A stretch of DNA of 64,000 bases, taken from positions 58,735,634 to 58,799,633 of the forward strand of contig NC_064435.1 of the NCBI RefSeq assembly GCF_023343835.1. The letters are read 5' to 3'. How positions within the stretch are numbered: the first letter of the stretch is position 1; each line of letters begins with the position of its first letter. The position numbers and the translations under genes are program-made. This document shows, in pieces, positions 45,412-57,316 of the stretch. The stretch comes from Lagopus muta (taxonomy: Eukaryota; Chordata; Aves; Galliformes; Phasianidae). The notes under the pieces are model-generated. The model was not told where the DNA came from and made no database searches. It worked only from the letters and a program-made list of their open reading frames with translations.

Positions 45412-45588
45412 CATATGCTGGGCAGAAAGATGGGATGAATGGGAGAAGGGAGAGGAAGAGCCCCATGCCTACAGCTCCAAGAAGCTGGTTGCAGGGGCCT
45501 CATATGCTGGGCAGAAAGATGGGATGAATGGGAGAAGGGAGAGGAAGAGCCCCATGCCTACAGCTCCAAGAAGCTGGTTGCAGGGCCT
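45412..45588 (+). repeat. Two-copy tandem duplication, period 89
   Basis: Units 45412-45500 and 45501-45588 are nearly identical and both start at CATATGCTGGGCAGAAAG. The opposite arm at 50.8 kb has no complete unit: it lacks the part between two CCAT words. Confidence 0.92.
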
Positions 45589-45844
45589 CGGCAATGTGTG
45601 CTTGGGATCTGCAATGTCTGTGCTGTCCTACCTGGCTGCACCGTGCGGCACGGAGATGGTTTCCTGGCTCCTTCTGACTCCATTTTTCTCCACTCCCCAG
45701 CACATACTTTGGCTTTGGGCAAAGTAGAGAGGGAAAAAATGCCCTGCACGAGTGAGCTGGCTGTGGTAGGATAAGGCCAAGAAGGGGTTCATGCCTGTGG
45801 CAAGTCACTGCATAGGGCAATCTGTCACATATATTTCCCCTCTA

Positions 45845-46235
45845 TAGAATCATAGATTATCCCTAGTTGGAAGGGACTCCCTGGGATCATCAAGTCCAAC
45901 TTGTGGCTCCATGCAGGAACACCCAAATTCAAACCCTGTGTCTGAGAGCAGTATCCAAACTCTCCTTGAACTCCAGCATTTGGGGCCGTGCCCACAGCCC
46001 TGTGCAGCCCGTTCCATGCCCACCGCCCTGTGGTGCAGCCCCTTTCCCTGACCCCCAGCTGCCCTCCCCTGACGCAGCTCCATGCCGTTCCCTGTCGCTG
46101 TCACACAGAGCAGAGCTCAGCGCTGCCTCTCCGCTCTCTATGAGGAGCTGCAGCTGCCATCAGCCTCCCCTCAGCTCCTCTGCTCTGCACTGAGCCAACA
46201 CAGGGACCTCAGCTGCTCCTCATATATCTTTCCCT
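45845..46235 (-). mobile_element. CR1-Y/F-like LINE 3' portion, antisense
   Basis: It starts TATAGAATCATAGATTATCC, then 'gttggaagggactccctggg', 'catcaagtccaacttgtgg', 'ctccttgaactccagcattt' and 'gtgcagcccgttccatgcc'. It occupies the far end of the left inverted arm, matching in place and relative orientation the sense CR1 at 50452-50597. Confidence 0.9.
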
Positions 46236-49200
46236 CTAGCTCCTTCCCCATCTTTGTAGCCCTATAAAAAAAAATAGTTATTCACAGTACCTTGCATTCT
46301 TTGTGTCCTGTTGTGCACTTGCTGATTCTTGAAAAGTGTCAGCAGAAAAGGCACGCAAGTGCAAGAAGCATAGGGAGGATTTTCCCTTTCTTCCATTCTA
46401 AGTGCATTACCAAGTGCTTCACTCTGGTCAGTTACAGTGTGAACATGTATTTTTGCCAAACAGTGTCCATGTCAGCAGTACCTACTCTAGAAAGTACAAG
46501 CAAAGCTATTCATGTAATGTTTAACCAACAAGAAAGCTATTTCTCTTCTATATTTGATAATTAGTGCCATATCACATCCCTTTGGCTGCTTGCCCACATC
46601 CCTTGGAAAGTGCAGAGCTTACATATAAAGCTCAAAGAGTTTTATTCAATTATTTTGGTTTGTCCTCCATCTCCCTTTCTTGGTTGCAAATTGCCAGTGA
46701 ACAAAGTGCCTTCAGGCTGTAATTTCCTGTTGCATATTTTCTGAAACAGTGTGAGGGGTTGCTCTTGATGAGCTTTCCAGGAGCCTGCTACAAGTGAATT
46801 TGTCTCATTATCAGCCAGATATCCCCTTCAGCTTCTTGCTACCTTTTTTTCTTTCACTGTCCAGGATTGTTTTATTTCCCCTTCCTGGGATTCAAATATT
46901 AACGTGGACCTGGACCAACTCTGTGTGGCTGAAGGGCTGTTTCCAGGAACTTTTGTCTTAGTGAATCTGCTGTTCATCCTCTTGCCCTCCCAGTGTGGTG
47001 CTTCAGACACCTGTGACCTGTTTTTACACAGTGTAAACAGTCTAAAGTGGACTACAGAGTGTTAAATCCTTTCCTCTGACAGCTGAGGGATTCTCCCCCC
47101 AAAACTGGAGTAGACACTGTAGTCCTAGCAGGGTCTGAGTCATTCTAGGTATGAAGAAGAACTGTCGTGAATTATCACAAGCACTGGGGTCTCTCAGATG
47201 TTCTCAGGGAGACTTTGGTGATTACAGTTGTGGCAGACCAGAGGTGGCCTGAAAACTCATAATTCTTTCCTTCAGCCCTTGGACTGCAAGCCTTGTGCTC
47301 CTGCAAAACACAGCTTAATATGAAATTTATGAAATTGTGCCTTTATGGAATAAAATACATTCTAGGATGTAATCTCTGTTCCTCTCCTCTTTAAAATAAT
47401 AGGATTAATGAACAGAAGTATTTGTGTTTACATATAAAATCTCCCATGCATTTGTCAGGGACGTGTCCAGATGCTTTGCAAAAAGTACACCAAAGCAAAT
47501 CAAGCCAAACAAAACCCTTGCTTTTCTCTGTCTTGTAAACTTCCATATAGTTGAATGCAAGAACAAACCAGTGATTGTTTCTCTCTAACCATAACTTGCA
47601 TTGCGGTATGCTCTTGTACTCAGTGAAACACATTATAAATGTTAGCAATTGTTTCTCTGTGCCCATCACAATAGCTGAAGAGTTAAAATTGCTAATGATC
47701 TGTCCAACAGCCCAGCCATTTTTCAGCTGCTCACTGGGACCATTAATCAATGTAACCAAGATGCTTGAGCAACATTTACTAGCAATTAACCTACGGTTAT
47801 GGGAATATTTTTCCCTATTAAGTTTCTATTCTAGCCTGCACATCAAATGAAAGATATGTCCTAGCACTGCTTTTGCTAATTGAAAAGGCTATGAAACAAA
47901 AGTTCTTGGACCTACATGGACCAGTTTGAAAGGAGAAAAGGAGGCATCCAACACACTGAAAACATTACACTGAGTCCTTTCTGAGACTGCTGAGTATTAA
48001 CTGAGCTCTTCCTTTCCACTTGCTCTTCCTGAAGTAATTTGGAACACAGAAAAGACATTGGAGGTGTGTTGCAGTTGATTAATGTTCATTTTAAAGGACG
48101 TATTAAAAGGTTCCCTTGTAAAGAACTGTAAACACGCATGTGCTCCCTAATCTTCACATTACCCTACTTTTTCTGTATTTGACTCTTCAAACACTGAATA
48201 ATTTTATTACCTCAATTTTCTCTACCAAGATGCAGAACTGAAGTATTTCTGATGTCAGCAATGTTACACCAGGAGTAATCTCTACCTCTGATGTTTTCTC
48301 CTGCCTGCAAAGTTGATTTGACTGGTCAGTATTGCTATGCCCTCTGTGAGAGTTCTCCACGTGTCACGAAGGAAAAGAAACAGGAAAGTTTGTGTTTTTT
48401 TGGTATTGGAGATAGGAAGATGTTAACAAACATATTGCTGAAGTATCAACAGCGATATCCTTTCTTTTCTTGTGTCCCCAAAGTTTCATGTTTGTCGTCC
48501 ACTTTCCTTCATCTCAGAAGGAATGTCGTGAGTGCTTTCGTACTCTCAGATTGGACTGAAATTCAGCACTGCTAATTTTTGAAGCATTCATCATTCAAGT
48601 GTATAATTCTAATACACAGGAATGTAAGAGAAGCCTATATATAGCTGTAATCTTGGCCATCACTTTTGTAAGAGACAATGCCAGTTTCCAGCCCACATGC
48701 TTGAGGGGGAAGGAGACTTCAGCGTGTGACACAAAAGCAAACAAGAAAGATGTCTCCAAACACACTGAAAAAAACTCTCTTGCTTTCTTCTGGAGTATGA
48801 CTCACGATTTCTAAGCATTTAGCAGAGCCATAGCATCATTGCTACTCCAGTTCGAATAGTCCTTTTAGCTCTGATGAGAGAGGAGAATCAGGATTACAGA
48901 ACCAGAAGCTGGCACTGGGCCTGAATGTATTGCAGCCTAATTAAAATTAGGAACGGTTGAAAATGTGCTTGGTTAGATTCTATAGACAATGAAAGGCTGT
49001 TTTCCTACAAATGCTATCTTGATGATTTCCTCCACTTATATTCTTGCCTTTTCATTTATTAGTTACCTAAACCTTATAAAACAGAGCTTTCTCCATCCTC
49101 ATGAGGCAGGTGTGTATACAAATGGCAGGTACTGATGAAATGTTTACTGAAAAGATTAGCTTGTCAATGAGGCAAAGAATGGATATTGATCCCCCTTCTA

Positions 49201-50451
49201 TGTTTGTCAACCCGTAACCTGTTTAAGAAATGGCCTACAGCAATGAAATCCAATCAAGCACTCTCTGCAGCTCCAGTTTTCTTGTAATATAGGGAGGGGA
49301 TTCAATCACAATAAAGGAAATGAACCACTTATCATATAAATGAGGATAAGGCAATTAGCAGGTTACAGGTTCCAACTCCAGGGGAGTTCAGACTGCAATA
49401 CAGGATTACAGGATGGATATTCTGGGCAGCTGAACCTTTCTGCAGTCCTTGTTACACAGCACGATACATTGCAGTGCCAGGTTAACAGAGTTAATAGCAG
49501 CACGTCTGTAGGTGTGTATCCTAGCCACCCCCTGCCTGATGACTCTGTAACGGAAAGATTCTCAGAGCAGCGGCCAAAACAACTTTCTAAGTGATTAACA
49601 CCACTGATGTCTGTCCTAGGGCTACCTGAAAAACAATTTTTCAGTTTTATGAGAGAATGCATTATTTTGATTTGAATCACCATTAGAAGAAATTTTAGCC
49701 CTTTCTACTGTTAATTCCCCCACAACAGTAACATGAGGCCCAGGTCTGGTCCTTACATGTTTGAGATGAGTGCTGTAGCTGCCAGGCTGCAGATACAGCC
49801 TTTAGTAGTCTGTTCTGAAGCTGGTTGTGCTTGCATGCGTGAGGAAGAGAGACTTGTAGACCAGCTGATGCTCACCCTTTCTTCTCAGAGTGGGCTTGCA
49901 GGTTCAGATCCCTGCCCTAGAACAGATGAAACAGCATGGGACACTGAATCATTTGCCATCTGAGGGGAGTGACCTATCCCTTTGTTTTTTTAAGGTACAG
50001 GTTTTCTTCTCCAGAAATACAATTCTGGACCCTGATGGGAAAATAAGAAATCAAATACTTTTTCATTAAAAGTGATATGTCTTGGTATACCAGTACTTTC
50101 TGTCTAATTAAAAAAAAAAAGAAAAAAAAAGGAAAAAAAAAAGGTAGCATCTGAGCAGTGTTTAAGCATCATCAAACTTGCATCTCTGTGCTTTTTTTTT
50201 CACCCTTTTCTGAACATTATTCTGCCTAATGGGTGCCTGTGTTGCTTCAAATGTGCACTGAAATAGACTTCATTAGATAAGCAGCCTTCAGAGCAGATCT
50301 TGTGGGAGATTATGTGTGCCACTCAAGAAAAAGTGAGAATTTGATGAACTAACTTATTTAGGATAGGCAGAAAGATAGTCAGCCCTCAGTTCCTACTCCT
50401 TGTGTGAGCTGGACCTCTGGAGAAAGCAGCAGGCTGTCCTGCCTGGTGTCT
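46236..50451. other. Spacer between the inverted arms, no recognised gene
   Basis: About 4.2 kb of moderately AT-rich DNA with short chance open frames and an A-rich run at 50109-50143. I recognise no CR1, RNA gene or exon in it. Confidence 0.4.
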
Positions 50452-50597
50452 AGCTCCAAGTGCCAGAGTTCAAGGAGCGTTTGGATACTGCTCTCTGACA
50501 TAGGATCAGATTTTTGTGTGGTACTGTGTAGAACTAGGAGTTGGACTCGATAATCCTGATAGGTTCCTTCTTTTTTGGGATATTCTACAATTCTATA
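50452..50597 (+). mobile_element. CR1-Y-like LINE 3' fragment, sense
   Basis: It has 'agagttcaaggagcgtttgg', 'tactgctctctgacatagg', 'gaactaggagttggactcga' and a terminal ATTCTACAATTCTATA. Its 3' end is at the outer edge of the right inverted arm. Confidence 0.9.
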
Positions 50598-51132
50598 CAG
50601 AAGAAAGATATGTGACGGATTGCCCTATGCAGTGATTAGCCACAGGCATGAACCCCTTCTTGGCTATATCTAACCATATCTAAGCTTTGCCCAAAGCCAA
50701 AGTATGTGCTGGGGAGTGGAGAAAAATGGAGTCAGAAGGAGCCAGGAAACCATCTACGTGCCACATGGTGCAGCCAGGTGGGACAGCACAGACATGACAG
50801 ATCCCAAGCACACATTGCCGAGGCCCTGCAACCAGCTTCTTGGAGCTGTAGGCATGGCCCGCAGGGTACATACGTGGTGAGATGGTAGCTTGAGAAGCGC
50901 AGCAAGCGATGGAGTTGAGTGAAGGTCAGATTTTGATGTGTTTTCATTGCAGAGAATGGCAGGGGCTGTAAAGGTGAATTGGAGCGGAGGTAGTCCAAGG
51001 CCCAAAAGAGCAGCTGTTTCTGCCTGGTTTTGAACCAGGGACCTTTTGCGTGTTAGGCAAATGTGATAACCACTACACTACAGAAACATGCATTGGTAGT
51101 ATTGCTGGTTACTATTTGGTTTTCCTGAGTGA
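50585..51132 (-). repeat. Right arm of the inverted duplication carrying tRNA-Val
   Basis: It is the reverse complement of 45136-45855, shorter because it lacks the 89-base tandem and part of that unit. The arm is sandwiched between a CR1-Y 3' end on the left and a 5'-truncated CR1-Y fragment that starts at its right border. Confidence 0.92.
51015..51087 (-). tRNA. tRNA-Val (AAC), second copy
   Basis: It has the same 73-base cloverleaf as the copy at 45181, on the opposite strand. Acceptor, anticodon and T stems are fully paired, the anticodon is AAC, the B box is at 51026-51036 (minus strand) and the TTTT terminator at 51004-51007. It differs from the other copy only in the anticodon stem, at two positions that pair with each other (C:G in one copy, T:A in the other, 51059 with 51047). 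Confidence 0.9.
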
Positions 51133-51226
51133 CAAAGAGTCTGATTTTTGGGTGGTGTGGTGTGGAGCTGGGAGTTGGACTCGATGGTCTTTGTGAGATC
51201 TTTCCAAGTAGGGATGTTCTATGATC
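51133..51226 (+). mobile_element. CR1-Y-like LINE 3' fragment, sense
   Basis: It starts exactly at the border of the inverted arm with 'caaagagtctgatttttggg', then 'gagctgggagttggactcga', and ends near GTTCTATGATCC. Confidence 0.85.
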
Positions 51227-54200
51227 CTTCAAAAGCCATAAGTACAATCACTATTCACACAAATTATTATAAACATTGCAATACTTGTGATGGAACTGAG
51301 CCCTTGGTGTGTGTTTTGTCGATATATTGCTGTGTAGATACTGGTACCAGTAGCATCTGGTCCAGTGCTCCCAGCTGGGTGTGCCTGCTTCTCATTTATG
51401 GAAGAGAAGACAATCCTAAAACCAGTTCCTTCTCTTTTTCTGATACCGTGTCCCCCAGAGGCTTCCTGTCTGCTTAGTTAATGATTAAGAACTAACTACA
51501 GAAGGGCACGTATCAAGTATGGACATATTATATTGTGTCAGAATTGAGGAGGAAGCCTCAAGCTTGTGTCCCCTGTGCCTCTCTCCAGTATTAATCTTCT
51601 CAGTACATGAAACATTTTTCACCAATACATAACCTCACTTATTACTTCCTGCCATTAAGTGCAGCAAATACTCAGACACTCTTCTGGAACATTTCCAAAT
51701 GAAATCTCAGAGTCATTACATTAACCTTTTCCATTACAGAGCAGAAGGAAATTAGCTACTGGCATACAGAGAAACACATGGAAAATGGTACAATATTTCA
51801 CATAATTGTATTTTTGTGCTTTTCATCAATGCAAAGAGTTAAACATAAGTGTTAAAAGTCCTGCATGCTTCATTAAAAACTCTCAATTTCTCAATTTTCA
51901 GCAAAATAAGCCATCAGCGTTAGATTCTATAATTGACACCATTGCTTAGGGAACAAACCTATGAATCTTATTAGAGACAAATTCATTACTTTAAGTCCAC
52001 CCTTAGGATGCAGAGCTCATAAAAGAAACCTCTGGAGGGTTCAGCTTAGGGGATGAGATGATTTCAGGCTGCAAATCTACAGATTTGCTGTAATTAACCT
52101 GAACTAATTATTGCCAGGCGATGGGTCAGACATCCTCGATAAAAGCCCCTGACTGGTTTTATTGTCTGCTGGGTTTGCAGCAAGAGAGCTTCTTGTTAAA
52201 CAAAGAAAAAGTACTGAAAGAACAGTCCTATATATTCTTAAAGTAAAATAAATCTTTCCACTGGGAGAGCACAGCAGAGTCTATTTAAAATGCAGAGTCA
52301 ATAGGCACAGCTGAACTACATGAATGTTTAATACTTTTTCTAGCTAGCTCACTGCAGGTAACGATCAGCAGCAATGTTCAAAAACAACTCCTGGGTGGGC
52401 TAAACATGTCTCCATAGGAAGTGAACGAACTGCTTGCCTGCTTTTGCAAGTATCATAAGAAGGGATCCATTTAAACACATTCATGCTCTGCAGATATGCT
52501 ATTACAGTCAAAGCACGATGGGCATGCAATGGATGCTCTCCTATTACCATTCTTCCATTGCTTACAACGGACAGAACAGGTGCATGCGTGCACCTACAGA
52601 AGCTTCCACTGCTCACACCAGAAGAAGGAATAGTCTAGCCTGTATGAGATAAGATGAGATAAGCTTGTACCTCTGTAATAATAATAATCTAATTTTAATT
52701 TTCATGGACTTAAGAAGCATTGACTTCAGTGAAGGTTTTTGTATGTGTTTAAACTGCCAAATTCCCCTCCTCTTTATCTAGTGAGGATGTATCAAGCTGT
52801 AGCCCAATATGTAGTATGAATTGAAATCAATGGCAATGACAAACATTTAAAGATACCCTTTGAGTCTTGAAGATTCACCTGAACAAAGCTGATATCCTTT
52901 GTAGTGTAGGCAATAGTCCCACTTTGAGTGACAGATGCTCTCCAGATGAGGTTTCTGGCCAGCAATTTGACCATTTCTGGTTGTTAAGAATTAGTTGCAC
53001 CGTGGAGGGACCGTGTGTTCTCCTTACTCCCTCAGCTAAAGGTGTTTATGGCTGCTCCTTCTTTTCCTTTGATCCAGAGAGTCACCGCTACTGCTTTTCT
53101 CTCATAAACTTGAATCCTACCTTCCCTTTCAACTCTTCTCTGCATCATACTGTTGGTGTTTGGTTTTGGCAGATTAGCACAGGGGAGGTAAGCAAAGTGG
53201 GGATGGTCACTGAATTTTGTCATGTGACTTAAGAGCCATATTTTGAGCTTCTGCAGGTCCCATGGGAGAAACAAGCAAACAAAAAGCCCAACCAGTCTGT
53301 ACCAGGGCTACCTAGGGACTTCTGGGTTCCTTATCAGCTGTATGATCCTGGGCAGCATCCTTGGTATCCTTCTGAGCTCATTTTCCCCCAGATAATCATT
53401 CCTGCCTCACAGGGTTACTGTGAATGTAACCTGTACTCACATATGCTAATCTAAGAGGTTTCACTGCACTGGAAAGGTCTTGAAACTAAGACATTTTTGG
53501 CTAGTCCCCAGACATTATTTTTTATCCTTTATCAGTAGGTTTGCTATAGGTTTTTTCTCTTTGGGTCATTACATTTTTTCCTCTACTAACCATTTTCCTA
53601 CTAGCATAAAAACATCCCCTTCCAATACAGAAATAAATAAATAAATAAATAATCAAAATTACTGTGTAAAAATGGTACAAAATTTGAACAGTGCTCGACC
53701 CCTCTGGCCACTTTTGCCTGCAACAGTTTCCATGAGGAGTCTGCAACACAGCCAGCCCTATGGTACAGCAAATGTGAGTCTGCAATTCTTCTGTGTGGGT
53801 GAAAATCAGAGCTCTCCTGCACACCTGGGTCAGTACAGTGTCCTTGGGGAAGTGGTCTCTCCCTAATGAGCTCAGGGGCAGAGCGCTGCAAGCACGCCCC
53901 AAGCCAGTTTACGACATGCCACAAATAAAAACTAGTAACCTGTGCGAGGGAAACCCACACTGCAGTGGGAAAGAGCTGCAGTTTTCATGTGTCACCACTG
54001 TATGCCACTGCAGCCTAATCACTGCGCTGCGTCGCAGCAACGAAGCACTGCTACAGCCCACCCTCAGGAACCAGTTAGTAGTACACTGTAATCCCATTAC
54101 GTTTGGATGTTTTCAGAGCTATTAATCTCCAAGCAAGCCGTTCCAAAGTGAATTATCTGAAAATCATAGCATTAACCTCTTAGTGCATACACCATTTATA

Positions 54201-54655
54201 AATACTGGAGGCAACAGGAGTCCAGTTCATAATATATGTATAATATACATATATGTAACTCATTCCTTAAGAATATTCCATGTGTGATTTAAAATCCATC
54301 AGAAAAGAACCAGTCATCAAACAGTATTCTTGTAACCTACTTATGCTACGGGTGAAATAAACATGAATAATCAGAAATGAATGATCTCACCCACTGTCAT
54401 TTCTAAGTCTTCCACTGGACTGGTGCAAAATTAATGCTAGATTTATCCTTGCAAGATGGGTGGGAGAGTGAGAATGGCCAGGACAGGGATTCATAATGTA
54501 ATTTCACAATCACTGAAGTTATTACTTTGTCAAAATAATTTATTCGTTGAAAATTTTTGGCAATTCTTGAAATTGCAGGGGAAGTATCCTCTAACTCAAT
54601 GGCAAATGCCAAGTAACCAGGAGTTTTAGTCTCAGAACAAAATTGTGATATCTAC
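51227..54655. other. Intergenic region without recognised gene
   Basis: About 3.4 kb with only chance open frames and an (AAAT)n run at 53631-53652. No repeat family or RNA gene is recognised. Confidence 0.4.
53631..53652 (+). repeat. (AAAT)n microsatellite
   Basis: Five to six tandem AAAT units. Confidence 0.9.
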
Positions 54656-54868
54656 AGGACAGGTTCAGGTTGAATATTAGGAAACATTTCTCCAAAAGAG
54701 CAGTTGAGGCGGAGGCACAGGCTGCCTGGGGGGGTAGTGGGATCACCATCTCTGGAGGTGTTCAGAGCTGTTTGGATGTGATACTGACGGACATGGTTAG
54801 TGGGCATGGTGGGGATGGGCTGGGGTTGAACTAGATGATCTTAGAGGACTTTGAAACCTTAATGATGA
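54656..54868 (+). mobile_element. CR1 LINE 3' fragment, sense
   Basis: It carries 'aggttcaggttgaatattag', 'ggaggcacaggctgcctgg', 'catctctggaggtgttcag' and 'ttgaactagatgatctta'. The terminal repeat is degraded (AATGATGAT). Confidence 0.88.
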
Positions 54869-55427
54869 TAGCCATCATTCTCGTACAGGTGCACTATCAC
54901 CCAGCCCAGAGAAATTACAGACCCCCATGTGTCCCATCCTGTCCATTTCCTGATAAGTGAGGAAGAAGAGGTTACGCAGCATGTGGGGCATGCTTCCTTT
55001 CGCTGTTTTAGTGCCTCCCCACCTTTGAGAAATGGTAATGATAAGGTAAAAAGAGAGAAAATGAGAGCTATCTTTCCTTGTTCTCTGCAAAAAACCCATA
55101 TGACTAGTAATAACCTATTCTCCAAAGGGATAAATAAATAAAGACATACCAAAAAGCTGAAATGACTGAAAATAAATAAAGGGATTCCTAAGATGCTCTC
55201 CTTGCCCTTTGGGTTTTCTCTGGGCATCGTGGCCTATGCTTGTTACCAGCACACAGGCTTCAGACGTGGCGTTCCAGACATGACTTCATTCATCTGCTGA
55301 GTTATGTTTGTCTAAGAACTACTAACTACTTGCAAGTTTTACATTGTACTTCACACCTTTGCTTGCTTCTGACTGCAGTGCCTATGGGTTGGTTCGAACT
55401 CTGTAAAAGTTCTGTAAAAGTTCAAAC

Positions 55428-55561
55428 TCATCCCAGGCTGGATGGGGCTTTGAGCAAGCTGGTCTGGAGGGAGGTGTCCTGGCCTATAGCAGGGAGGTTG
55501 GAGCTAGGTGATCTTAATCGTCCCTTCCAACCCAAACCATTCTGTGATTCTGTGTTTCTAT
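55428..55561 (+). mobile_element. CR1 LINE 3' fragment, sense
   Basis: Short CR1 end with 'ccaggctggatggggctttg', 'cgtcccttccaacccaaac' and ATTCTGTGATTCTGTG. Confidence 0.9.
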
Positions 55562-56589
55562 GAAAATAAGGCGTTACTCCTGTCCCACAAACCCTTTCCA
55601 TAGAAGTTACCTTTTTAAAGCAACTATTGCGAAAAATGGAAATATGATCGTAAATCCAATAATGCCTCTAGTGGAAGGAAACCGAAGAAACTCTGGATCT
55701 CTGAAATCTTGTATTTGGCAAATGTGGCAATCTTCTTTTCTCTAAAATCCAAAGTCTATAGTAGAACTAAATCAGCACAGGGGTGGGTGTAAACGGGAAA
55801 TAACTATCAGATGTGAAATGTCTTTGGATTGTTTAGCAACATTACCATTCACAGCCACGGAATACATTACTTTTTATTGTAAACTCTGTTCCTTAGTGTA
55901 GTATAAATCTTAAAAATGTGTCAATACATGGCAAAGTAAATAGTCTCTGGAGAGAAAAAATGTTTTAAACCATCTATCAAGTCTAAGAAGTTGATAGCAA
56001 TTAAAATCAGGGCTGTTTATGTACAAACATAAATTGCAGAGCTAGCCTCAAACTAGCCAGTAAAAATCTTGGCTGGGTGGAAATTCCAATTGCAAAAGAC
56101 TGCAAAAAGCAACACCTGAATGTTAAGAAATGCTTTTGTAGATGATGCTTTTTGTTTCCATAGGGAAATTATTTTCTATGAAATTCTATGACATCAAGGG
56201 AAATCCACTTATTTATTTATTTTTACATTCAAAGACGAGTATTTAGGAAAATTAAAAAAAAATAAAAAATAAAAAAAAATCCCAGGTAAAAATAAGATAC
56301 CTGAGAAGAAATATTGCCCATAGTAGATGAGCAATAAAGTATATTATATTTCGATGCTCATTTTTCCCCAGAAGTGTTATGGAGAGAGATGGGGAACTGT
56401 TTTAATTTTTGTAATCATTAATCGTGAATATTTTCATAAGGGAATGTAATTACTTTTGAATTTCTGTGTGCTTAAATTGAATTATTAATTGTGACTCTTG
56501 AATATGTGAGACCCTAAGGAAATGGTTCACTTGGTGGTGAAGAGGAGTTATGCTTGTGGATTCTGCCTCTTCTTTAGCAGGGTCTGTTG
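55562..56589. other. AT-rich stretch, nothing recognised
   Basis: About 1 kb of AT-rich DNA including an A/T simple-repeat zone at about 56210-56280. No gene or repeat family could be supported. Confidence 0.4.
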
Positions 56590-56859
56590 TGGTAGAACAA
56601 GGGGACGTGGTTTCAAATAAAAGAGGGGAGATTTAGACTGGATATAAGAAGGAAGATTTTTATAATTAAGGTGATGAGGCACTGGAACAGGATGCCCAGA
56701 GAGGTGGTGGATGCCTCATCCTTGGAGACATTCAAGGTCAGTCTGGATGGGGCCCTAAGCAACGTGATCTATCTGTAGGTGTCCCTGTACATTGCAGGGG
56801 AGTTGGACTAGGTGACCTTTAAGGGTCCCTTCCAACTCAAAAGATTCTATGGTCCTATG
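56590..56859 (+). mobile_element. CR1 LINE 3' fragment, sense
   Basis: It carries 'agatttagactggatataag', 'gatgaggcactggaacagg', 'gaggtggtggatgcctcat' and 'gttggactaggtgaccttta', ending ATTCTATGGTCCTATGA. Confidence 0.92.
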
Positions 56860-57050
56860 AAGGAAATCTCAACTTGGGATCCAATTGAGGAGCTGGTACT
56901 GAGATTTTGATGTTCCTGACATTAAAATCCACCTTGAGTTAATTGTGATTGCACCAGCAAAATGTAAATTATGGGTAATTTGCCACAAGCAGTGGGTAAA
57001 TTAAACAGGAGAAAAATGACCATGTAGGAGTTTCTTCTCATCTTCCGTAC

Positions 57051-57159
57051 CTCTGGAGGCAGATAAATCCAGCAGGAGTTTCTCCATCTCCTTCAGAACA
57101 GCGAAAGGCTTTATGAAGTGCTCCCAGCTCTCAGAAGGATATGAGACTTGGGGCTTCCT
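57051..57159 (-). CDS. Coding-like stretch, possible exon (weak)
   Basis: The minus strand is open here and reads SWEHFIKPFAVLKEMEKLLL and onward to DLSASR, with a good donor GTACGG at 57050-57045. A shorter exon 57051-57090 has the best acceptor, CTGTTCTGAAG, but then its phase does not fit the 57317-57416 candidate. A longer version has a weak acceptor. It is not recognised as any protein and may be chance. Confidence 0.25.
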
Positions 57160-57316
57160 TCAAGTCTCCATGCTCCTGCTGTGTGCTGTTCCCTGTCTGA
57201 TCCGTGGGAACATGGATTATATTTATTTTCTTCTAAGAGATGAAGTCATAACACAAGTGAGGTGGTGAGATACCATTTTGCTGAAGGTAGCTGATGTGCC
57301 TTGGGTCCCTCCCCAC

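Larger units (their letters stand above)
45136..45855 (+). repeat. Left arm of an inverted duplication carrying tRNA-Val
   Basis: This arm matches the reverse complement of about 50585-51132. Homology starts at TCACTCAGG (45136, pairing with 51132) and covers the tRNA gene and about 600 bases downstream. It runs into the first bases of a CR1 3' end near 45845. The first 275 or so bases differ at only four positions. Beyond 45590 there are more substitutions and small insertions or deletions. The left arm also has an 89-base tandem duplication that is absent from the right arm. Confidence 0.92.

Noticed and set aside
45263-45774. Overlapping long open frames in the left inverted arm
   Set aside because: They arise because the 89-base tandem repeat has no stops in some frames. 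The right arm does not keep the frames, and the proteins match nothing.
49733-49963. Possible third tRNA-like stretch with a B-box-like GGTTCAGATCC
   Set aside because: The surrounding bases do not fold into a cloverleaf, and there is no A box at the right distance.
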